Origin: Acheta domesticus
Taxonomy: Eukaryota; Arthropoda; Insecta; Orthoptera; Gryllidae
Reading direction: 5' to 3'
DNA: 64,000 bases
NCBI GenBank assembly: GCA_031308135.1
Contig: JAHLJT010003656.1
Location: 53,638,827 to 53,702,826, forward strand
Position numbers and translations under genes: made by a program. Within the stretch, counting starts at the first letter, position 1, and every line of letters begins with the position of its first letter. Under the pieces are notes generated by a model, which saw nothing but the letters and a program-made list of their open reading frames with translations, was not told the DNA's origin and did no database searches. Of this stretch, positions 55,831 through 64,000 are shown piece after piece.

Positions 55831-58480
55831 ACGACTTCGACGGAAGTTCACGTAACGCGGATTCTTAAGAAATCGTGGAACCGCAGGATGAAGTCAGAAA
55901 TTAATTACTGTCTTCGAAGGTCTACGTAATTACCGCACCGTTTTCAGCCTCAAACACTGCGAGAACTTAATCAGGAAAAATACAAATTACCAACTGTAAG
56001 AAATTTTGTCAGTTTCTAAGTAGCCAATTCCTAAAGCGACAAGATGTCGACCAACAAATAAAAGTCTTAGAATTTAATTAATATCACTCAGCCATTAAGC
56101 CAATTCTAATAGAAAAACACAGAAGAAATAAACCTTTGATTCCGGGGAATTTCTTATGTAGTATAATATACTTCCTTCTTCTACTTCTACTTTGAAATAA
56201 AATTAATTATAAAAATGTATCACACTAAATATCTTTCACATTGCTTCAACTAGAAATCTAAAAAATGACTGGACATTCTGATCTAATAAATCCAGAACGT
56301 TACCAGTGCTCATCGTCTCAAGACACAATGATGCGGTTGATATTGCTCCTTACTGCTGTGAGCAATGCCCTGTCACATCCATGCAAATGAGCAACTACTC
56401 GAGGTTCCACGAAAGACCCGAACACGACGGTTAACTACCCACGCACGTTGCGTCCGAAACGGTTGCAAACGCATTAAGGGGCAGCAATCATTTGGTAGAG
56501 CTTTGTGAGAGCGTCCCACTCTCGCTCCATTATCACAGCATCCTCCGCCCAGCAGCGCTATCGACCGCTGCGATCGATTGAATGCGCGTGCGAGAGCTAA
56601 GCAGGCGCCGCTGCGCGTGGGTTTCTCGACTGTGATCGATGGGTGCGTCGCCGGTCGGTCGACGCTGAGCGAAAGCACTCAGGGGCGCCCCCGAAGAGCA
56701 GTTCGCTACGCCCCACACTGCTATTTTGCACACGGCAAAGCTAGAGTCACACTCTAAGGGCATTAAGTGTAGGCGGCTGAAAAATCTCCTCTGAGGCAGT
56801 TGTCGCAACTTTCAAACTTAGTTCGTCTACTTCTCATTTCTACTTCCCAAAAACAATTGTTGCCGGTGGCGATCTGCATTCGGAAAGTTGACAGGGTGTA
56901 ACAAGGACGCGAAGCTAACAAACTAAATATTTTTCGCCGGGGTAATACAGATACGCACCAACCTGCAGTTTTGAAAGAAGTTATGTCTTCGAAAGGAAAT
57001 GTGAAACTTATCTGATTTATCGTAAATCGAAAGCCGCTTAGTTTTCATAAAAATTGCAGTTTTCCTCGTTATCGCTCGTGTTCAGAATAGAATATTAAAG
57101 AGCTTACGCATAAAAAGTTATGAAGTGTGAAAGACCTTCAGCAAAAATATTCATTATTCGTTATGTTTTATTAATTTTCCGTTGCTGTATTACACCATGT
57201 GTACTATGCGTTGAGCACACATATTGAATTTAACTTTTTTTTTCACGTTTAACTTGAGTACATTGGTTGGCATTCTTAAACTTTATTTTTATTCTTCATG
57301 ATTCTCCTTTCAACACGCCATTTTTGCCAATTATAATTTTGTATGTAATCCCATACAATTTAAGAATCTATAACTTTGATTTGTAACCCTTTTTATAGAC
57401 CACTGTACATTATGAGATTATTATCGTTGAATTTTTAAAGGGTTATCTGAAGCACAATTGTATGTACAATTAATTGAATTTTTTTTAAATAATCGTAAAC
57501 CAAATAGTATATCAACTCTATTGAATGTTTTATGTAGCATGTTCATTTGTTTGTTTATGTAATATACAATTGTAGGTAGTGCATGACATGATATCTATAA
57601 CGTAGAACTCATCCACGTTCCTATTATCTGAAACCGTCATCCACGTCATTGTAGAGGGGAAATGGCAGAGAAGCAGACATTCGACACTGGTCAATGACTG
57701 AACTGAGGCCGTGAACGTCCAAAGACAATTCCTCGACGTTCAATGACGGAGGCGCCGCGGCCATCGCAAAGGTAAATCCGGGGCGTGGCTTGACGGCCGT
57801 CATGTTACAGGACTGACGGGCGAGACGGCGACGAGGCAGGGACTGGCCAGGGCATGCCAGGGCGGGCTCGCTTCGCCCGCGGAACTACTCGTCAAGTAGC
57901 TACATTGCTGATTTTCCAATGCGCGCAGAAATTCAAATAAAAATTTGCAGCCTCCGGCATGTGGGGGGAGGCTTTGGCTTCGTTAGATATCCAGAAACTG
58001 AGGAGAAATATAAAAACAATGAAGCGGTTTGGATTTCGACGCAGCGATGGGAACATTTCATTGCCTTATTCGCCTTTTTTTCTTACTACGTGTTCCGTCT
58101 TAATCTTAAATTCAGTTCGTCTCTACTTACGACACAGGTGACGTCACGCGATAACAAGACGCCATGCAAGAGGTCCCTGCCATTATACTTGACACCCACG
58201 TGTTACGTTACGAAAAAGCAACTTTTTTATATTCTTGGTATGTAAAACAACTGTTGTACGATCCGTCCGTATATACGAATAGTATACTGTACTGTATATA
58301 CGAATAGTATTTTATTGCAGGGTTCGTGAAGTAGGTTTTGTTCAAATTTTTCATTCCTTATAGTGGTTTGCGAGGGTATTTTATTTATTATTCTTGAGCA
58401 GCGTGCATGCTACTTTTTGGAGAACTATTTTGTGTGGTTTTCTTGTGTAGCATTTTTGCTGGTTGCTGAGCACTAGTTTC
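55831..58480. other. Mostly AT-rich unique sequence
   Basis: No gene recognised. A CRE palindrome TGACGTCA lies at 58139-58146, and a GTATATACGAATAGTAT word is directly duplicated at about 58270-58312. A mild GC patch lies at 57750-57890. Confidence 0.45.
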
Positions 58481-59170
58481 CACTTAATTAGAGGCGCGAG
58501 TTCCTTTCATCCATTTGCTATAGCCGATTAAAAATAACCCTTGCGAGTGTGCCGGGACGGAACGAGATGGGTCAGGTAGGGCGAGATCTGGACAGGGTAG
58601 GACGGAGGCGGGGCGGTTGGAAACAGGGCAGGGCGGCACGGAGCGGGGCGTTGGGCGGGCGCGGGGGCGGGCGCGAGGGCGGGCGCGGGGGCGGGCACGG
58701 GGGCGGGCACGGGGGCGGGCGCGGGGGCGGGCGCGGGGGCGGGCACGGGGGCGGGCGCGGGGGCGGGCGCGGGGGCGGACGCGGGGGCGGGGGCGGGCGC
58801 TGGCGCGTCTTGCGCTCCGCGTGGTAACGTGTGGCGGCGGGAGGTCAAGGCGCCACCCGCCCGACACGCGTTCACCGACGTGCGTGCACGCGCGCGTGTG
58901 TGAGGTGAGGGGAGTGTAAACGCGCGCGCCGGTAGCCGCCCCGACCCCCGCCCCCGCCGCGGCAGTCGCGTCGCGTCGCGGCGGGTCGGACAGCGTGACG
59001 TCACGTGACAAGCAGCCACGTGTTAGCCGCCGGGCGAGCGCCGACTTTCTGCCAGTCACTCCAATCCAATTATCACTGATCCGCCGCCGCCCCGCGATCG
59101 CCCGTAAAAACGCGCCGAAGCCACGCACCGCCCCCTTCCAAAGTATACTCCACTTCACTCAAGACAAGTA
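58481..59170. promoter_or_regulatory. CpG island-like block with CRE and E-box cluster (candidate promoter)
   Basis: A CpG-dense block holding the overlapping sites TGACGTCA (58996-59003) and TCACGTGA (59001-59008), another CACGTG near 59018, and a GCGTC pentamer run near 58965-58985. CRE and E-box motifs are known sites for bZIP and bHLH factors. The promoter role is inference; no transcript start or coding exon is evident on either side. Confidence 0.35.
58652..58800 (+). repeat. 12-bp G-rich minisatellite, about 12 copies
   Basis: The unit is GGGCGCGGGGGC with GGGCACGGGGGC variants in the middle. Since 12 is a multiple of 3, each frame has a short four-residue period (Gly-Gly-Gly-Arg or -His). 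Long plus- and minus-strand frames across it are artefacts. Confidence 0.92.
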
Positions 59171-59925
59171 TTTAAGCAACTAAGGGGCTGCAAATGGTAG
59201 ACGCTCTCAAGACTTCGGAGTGTAGCCTATCAACAAATGCTTCACGGAACCCATTATAGCAGGAGTCTTCTAATGATATTATTTCTAACAGTTAAACAAC
59301 CGCGAGACCGGATTCTCTGCCTCTTTGGTTTCCGTATCGCTTGACATTCACTGGTTGCCAAAGAAAAATATTTAAATAATAAAATGTTGACATTCAAGAA
59401 AAGAGACAAAAGTGAAGAGATATTACATCTTGGTCCTCCAAATAATTTTTCTTCATTCTGGGAGTTATTGTTAAGTACTTGACACCAGTCATTTGACCGG
59501 CTTTTAAATTTGGATATTCTTGAAGTTATCCTTACGGGCATTATATATTTTTAATTGATGTACTGAAGCAAGGTACACGAGGAGCATAAAAGAGGTCAAG
59601 TTAGGTCGCATGTATTCGTAAACACAATAACATAATCTGACAATAAACGTAGAGTACTATTCAACACAAAAACTTTGTCACACATGTATTGATATAAGTA
59701 ATACTGAATTATCTGTATCACATACTACCAATTTTGTATAATACTGATTGGACCCAAGATTATCTTGGAGTGGCCATTGGCTGCAATAATTCTGTCAATT
59801 GTCTAGGCTGAGAAGGGCAACCAAAATTGTGATGGTAGATGACATTTTTCAATCATTTTTGAGTCAACAAGAAATTTACAATAAAACTCTTGGGTGTGTT
59901 GGAAACAATTGAGGGGGACATGTCC
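59171..59925. other. AT-rich unique sequence
   Basis: No supported feature. Confidence 0.45.
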
Positions 59926-60110
59926 CCTTTGTCCCCGCCAGCTGCGCCCGTGCAGTGCTCCGTTGGCCTCCTCGCCAGACTGTACCGCGCGTCGCCGTCG
60001 CCTTTGACTGTCCGCGGCCCTAACGAAGCCGTTCGCGTACGCGGTCAGCGTCTGCGGCGCCGCGCAAACTGCACGCGGAAGACAACTTGCTCCTGCGCCA
60101 ACTCCTTTTA
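59926..60110. other. Small GC-rich block
   Basis: CpG-rich, beginning in a GGGGGACATGTCCCC palindrome at about 59912-59926. No gene supported. Confidence 0.45.
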
Positions 60111-60818
60111 TCGTTTCAGAGCACGTCGTATTTCATAATTATTTTCCTTTTCGACCGCTACCGGTAGCGTGTTAAATGCTGAAAAAGTACAAGAAAGTGA
60201 AAAAAGGAGGAGAGAGGGAGGGAGGGAGGGAGGTGAAGGAATGAAGGAAGGGCAGAGTAAAAAGTCGCCGTTTTATATCCACCGTCGCCTGTAGAATATT
60301 TAAGAACGCAACGGCAACGAGGTGAAGATGGTGGATGACGGCGGTGAGTGAGCTGAAATTACTGTACAAGGAAAAGTGGATCAAGGGCAATAAAAAGAAG
60401 CAAGGGTTGTTTGCTTGTAATGCTCGGGCTCTTTGAGACTGATCCAGCGGTTTACCACAGACATGAGCTGAAATTGTCGGAAATGTTTCAGTTCACACCC
60501 TACAGACTTCTAGAGTTCCTCATGTTTGCCGCCGTGTAGCGCCACAACTGTGCGTGTTACATTCGCTTCGGCCGATGTGGGTTGGGGCCGGCAGGAGCTT
60601 GGGGCGGGTGTGCCCATGTTCGCGTTACATCCGGGCAGTGGGGTTGAATCCTGCAAAAGGAATGGATGTGGTGATATGGTGGGACAGACCCAATCATCAT
60701 TTATCTTCCTCCAAATATATTTCCTACCCTCTCCACGCATTGATATCCCCCACCAAACCGGCTATTTGTCGCTGAGATGGGCCTCCGCAACACTCGAAAA
60801 GACTTACGGAGAGACGCC
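60111..60818. other. Unique sequence
   Basis: A GGGA run lies near 60214-60231. A GGGGTTGAATCC word at 60640-60651 resembles a Pol III B box but has no A box at a proper distance. No gene. Confidence 0.4.
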
Positions 60819-60820
60819 TA

Positions 60821-61210
60821 CTCTCTCAGTCTGAATCAGTGAAAAACTACTGCTTGACAGTGACTATTCACTGACGGTGTCAGTTACAACCCTGCTACTG
60901 ACAATCAGTGAATGGAACTGAACAAATCAGTGAAAATGGGGTATACTTTTTTGAATAAGTGAAACTTCACTGTTTGAATCAGTGAAATCTGTGACATTAA
61001 CTAATTGAACGTGACGACTGAACGATCAGTGAGTGATGTTGGCGCGGCACTTTTACCACTGACGACCATTGAAATGCTGGGGAGTCATTATGAAAAGGTT
61101 CGCATATTCGCTGATTGTCAGCGAAACTACCCATTTCGACTGAATATATCAGTGACTTCGGCTCTCACTGATTGAATCAGCGACAATTTCACTGATTCAG
61201 ATTCAGAGAG
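60821..61210. mobile_element. MITE with TCAGTGA motif repeated throughout
   Basis: The left end reads CTCTCTCAGTCTGAATCAG and the reverse complement of the right end reads CTCTCTGAATCTGAATCAG, allowing a small indel. TA flanks both ends (60819-60820 and 61211-61212). The 390-bp element has no coding capacity. The terminal core TCAGTGA occurs six times on the plus strand and three times inverted inside it. Family unknown; the TA target suggests a Tc1/mariner-like source. Confidence 0.75.
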
Positions 61211-61212
61211 TA

Positions 61213-61980
61213 CAGACCACCTCCAACAGATAGAGAGCGAGCGTCCCACCCCGAAATACAGAAAGGGAGATTGAGGTGGTAAAGTGGCGGGATGGGCAGT
61301 TCACTAAGAGGGACGTAATGACTAGAGCACCTTGGTTAAAAAACAGTATGCAATACAAATAAAAAACAACGCAATAATCATGTTTCTTGAGGAGTTCCCC
61401 GGCTGAGAACATGTGGAATCTATAGATGTGAATAATGGTTGAAAGACTAATTTTTTATGGCATTTATCTTAGCTTCAATTTGCACGTGCCGCAAGCACGT
61501 GGCACCTCAGCCGTATGTAACCTGCACTATAAGGGTTGAGAATCTAATAAGCCAAACTACAGAAGAGCCCTAGGAATGGTTGCAAAAGCATGAAAAAAAC
61601 AGAAGTGAGGAGAGGGGTAGATTTTGAAAGCAATGAAAGGCAGAAATTGCTGTTTGAAGCAATGAAGGCAATTAGAGTAGAACGAAAGTAAACATGCTGC
61701 GAAGAAAGGGATTTAGCGAAGATGAGAAATTTGTTTATCTTACTGTCGGAAAACCGTGTAGAAATCACAAAGGTTCGTGAAGTTGAATGATATATTTACC
61801 ACAAGAAGAGTGAAGGGCATGATTCCTTGCAAATACAAACTGCTCCCATTAAAATCCGAGAACAAATAACTTTTTGATAATGCTCACACGTTTAAATCAT
61901 CTAACTGAATGTCTTGACAAATTTTGATGAACACAATACAGAACAGGGCCGTGATATTCCAAGAATCCATCAAGTGATGG
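61213..61980. other. AT-rich unique sequence
   Basis: The GTGGTAAAGTGGCGGGATGG segment near 61275 lies in a short minus-strand open frame that reads vaguely like an old mobile-element fragment, but no motif is firm enough to name. Confidence 0.35.
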
Positions 61981-62350
61981 CAATTGCTGAACGCCCGAAT
62001 GTGTGCGGACGGCGGTGGCAGCGGCGGTGGCAGTGACAGCAGCAGTTACGGCGCCGAATGTTGCGGCGTGACGGGCGGGCGGACGGCGAGGGTGGCGAGG
62101 GCGGCGAGGGCGGCGGCAGCAGCGGCAACGGCAGCGGCGGCGAAGGACTTGTTCTACCAGTTTGAACGCAATTACGAGTTTGAATGACGCGAATCCGACG
62201 AAAATAGGGCAGCAAAAAGCTGCGGTGACGGCGGCAGCGACGGCGCAGGCGGCGAAGGCGGCGGTGGCGGCCGCGAGTCCGTGTCTTTAATCAGGCGGCG
62301 CGCGCGCGCTTTTCCGAATTTGGGCGGCGGCGCGGGGCCTAATGGGCGAG
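61981..62350. other. CpG-rich GC block with GGCGGC words
   Basis: Degenerate GGCGGCAGC and GGCGAGGGC repeats, with GCGCGCGCGC at about 62298-62307. Not a gene. Confidence 0.55.
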
Positions 62351-62721
62351 CGACCGGCTCCTCGGCGGACGGACAGGCAGGCAGGCACGGGAGCACGAAA
62401 GGGACGTAAAAGAAGGAGGAGCAGGACAAGGAAGAAAGGGGCGGCGGGAGAAAAACCAAACAGAAAAAAAATATTGCACTTTTCGGAGAAGACCGTCAAA
62501 ACATTAAATTGATCATATTAGAGGTAGTTACGGTGTTGTTATAATGTTTTGTTTCCCACTGAAGACCGTCATGAACGAGAATCCGTCGAATTATGATTAT
62601 GGACGATCGTAATTACTTTTCACCTCCAGAAAATATTGACATTATACGGGTATATTGATTATTATCCCCTTGTCCAACTGAGCCACGTGGCTCCGTTGAT
62701 TGCTTACTTGATTGAATTATG
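62351..62721. other. Unique sequence
   Basis: No supported feature. Confidence 0.4.
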
Positions 62722-63460
62722 TTTCCGGACACGTCAACTGCTTTGGTCAGTAGTCTCGTAAGTGTAGTCCATATTAGGAAGGGGAGAAGAACACTACCAC
62801 GAGAGATTCTGCTGTTCCTCTTTCGTTGGAGCGTGAGATCCAGCGCCGTTCTACACGTCGGATTGCAGGGTTTCCCTCCAGGTATCTTCCCTAGCTGGCT
62901 TCCCGGTCGGGACAAGCTCTGAGCTCCCGAGAGTAGTGCACGCAAGTACAAGTGTATTTGTATACGTATGTAAGGAGAAAGAAGGGGAAAAGAATCAGGA
63001 AGGAAATATCGCGCACGGTCCGTGGACTGTTTGTTAGGTACTCCGATATTCACCTGATGGCCGTAGAAACCACGAAAACTAACGACTAGAATTGTCCTCC
63101 ATAGTGCGATTTTTATATCTTTGCCCCTCAAGCCCCTGTGGGCACGATGGAATATCAGACGGAATTTCATTACTTGTGCCATGCCGCTAGATGCAGCATG
63201 ATCGCGAACACTGCTTGATACGACCGTAATGATGCGATCTCTAGCGGCACGACAGAGAAAGACGCGAAATACCGTGACAAATTCCATCGTGAAGACGGAC
63301 CTTGAGGGATAAAAGTTACAAAAATCGCACTATAGACAAGGGTTGAATTCGACCTAGCTATTTAGCCAAAACCTAAAACCCACCTCCGTTTGCACTCGAA
63401 CCCTAAGCCCTCTGGGTGTTGAGCGCCAGCCACGCTGTTGAGTGCTGGGCATGTCGGCCG
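62722..63460 (-). mobile_element. SINE family, copy 7 (minus strand, split by a MITE)
   Basis: Read on the minus strand the head lies at about 63334-63460 (GTGGCTGGCGCTCAACAC; B-box GGTTCGAGTGC at about 63393-63403; then TAGCTAGGTCGAATTC). It is interrupted by the palindromic MITE at 63101-63333. The body resumes at GGAGGACAATTCTAG and runs through CATCAGGTGAATATC, CACGGACCGTGCGCGATA, GGGAGCTCAGAGCTTGTCCC and CTACACTTACGAGAC to GTTGACGTGTCCGG near 62722. Every module is present once the insertion is set aside. Confidence 0.8.
63101..63333. mobile_element. Palindromic MITE, copy 2 (nested in SINE copy 7)
   Basis: The ends read ATAGTGCGATTTTT and AAAAATCGCACTAT. The inner arms CACGATGGAAT and ATTCCATCGTG and a central GCATGATCGCG region match the copy at 8785-9012, with long shared stretches such as GGCACGAC followed by GAGAAAGACGCGAAATACCG. 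Its terminal arms match each other better than in copy 1, so it may be the younger copy. Confidence 0.87.
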
Positions 63461-63710
63461 GTGCCTGGCTGGGTGGCGCGCGGGTCGGGGGGGGGGGGTC
63501 GGGGGAGACATACGGCGGCGAGGAGCGCGCGCGACAGACGCGTAAATAGCCGGCGCGGCGGGGGGCGGGGCGGGGCGGGGGCGGAGGAAAAAAGCCGCCG
63601 AAGGGCCTTCGCGGCCGCATTCGGTGACGTGCGCGTTGATAGCCCCGCGGCGCAAAAACGGAGCCCGCGCGCCGGGGCGAGCGCCTTCCGAGCAAAGGAA
63701 TTCCTGGAAT
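63461..63710. other. CpG-rich GC block
   Basis: Contains a G homopolymer near 63487-63497 and GGGGCGGGGCGGGGG at about 63562-63580. No gene supported. Confidence 0.55.
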
Positions 63711-64000
63711 TGGGGGTTCCTCGGAAATTTAATGCTCCGCTGGATTAATGACAACACTAACTGCTCATTGAGACATTGCAATTGCAGAAGGAATGTCTTC
63801 GCATCTCAGAAGTTACAAAAATTCAATTCATTAAGTTATTTCTGATTGGGTGAAAAACGAAGATTGAATTTGTCTTGAGAAATGATAAATCGATACCAAA
63901 AGTAAAATATTAACTCATGTTCTTCTATTAGTTAAAGCTTTATTCATTCATTTCAAATAATATTTTGTATTCAATGACTGCCTTACAAAAAAAATATCCA
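63711..64000. other. AT-rich unique sequence
   Basis: No supported feature up to the window edge. Confidence 0.45.

Noticed and set aside
59905..59960. GGGGGACATGTCCCC palindrome as a transposon terminus
   Set aside because: It looks like sequence seen near some DNA transposons, but no partner end or target duplication was found within several kilobases.
60554..60660. B-box-like GGGGTTGAATCC suggesting another tRNA-derived SINE
   Set aside because: No A box at the right spacing, and no similarity to the SINE family or to the tRNA-like head at 45.7 kb.
1..64000. CRISPR arrays, operons, phage or plasmid features
   Set aside because: All tandem arrays have contiguous units without spacers, and gene density and organisation are animal-like, not prokaryotic.

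Overview
The window looks like non-coding, repeat-rich nuclear DNA from an animal, most likely an arthropod and plausibly an insect. The evidence is an R4/Dong-type non-LTR retrotransposon lying in a TAA microsatellite, tRNA-headed SINEs with split Pol III boxes, several TA-flanked MITEs, long AT-rich unique stretches and many microsatellites. Nothing suggests a prokaryote: there are no operons, ribosome binding sites or dense coding. The species is not identifiable by reading. I found no host protein-coding gene, rRNA gene or intact tRNA gene that I can support. The long open frames at 9.6-10.5, 13.8-14.9, 21.6-22.4, 26.1-28.6, 43.5-44.0 and 44.9-45.5 kb come from stop-free GC-rich tandem repeats.

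Layout. The first ~38 kb alternates AT-rich unique DNA with compact, very GC- and CpG-rich blocks every 2-4 kb. Many blocks carry their own tandem array: a 16-bp unit at 9.7 kb, GAGGGC at 14.0 kb, CCG at 18.7 kb, a 13-bp unit at 21.9-22.3 kb and a very uniform 16-bp unit of about 86 copies at 26.7-28.1 kb. Mobile elements here are few: a palindromic MITE (8.8 kb), a pogo/Tigger-like MITE (22.6-23.1 kb) and a possible hAT-type MITE (35.1-35.6 kb).

From 38.7 kb onward the content changes. A 5'-truncated, dead Dong/R4-like LINE sits between two TAA arrays (38.7-39.75 kb), followed at once by a TIR element with an internal hairpin (39.8-40.15 kb). Seven copies or fragments of one tRNA-derived SINE-like family occur between 40.6 and 63.5 kb, including a tandem pair, a head-to-head pair and one copy split by the palindromic MITE. 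An APE-type LINE remnant lacking its reverse transcriptase (46.3-47.4 kb) ends in an ATT array. More GC blocks carry GGGGC (43.7 kb), a 7-bp unit (45.05-45.35 and 47.85 kb), GGC/GGGGGC (50.1 kb) and a 12-bp unit (58.65-58.8 kb). A further MITE at 60.8-61.2 kb has its terminal motif repeated throughout its interior.

No genes work together here. What the window offers is transposon layering, target preference and repeated growth of minisatellites inside CpG-rich islands. Some islands contain palindromic CRE-like sites and could be promoters of genes outside the window or of non-coding transcripts, but the sequence alone does not establish that.
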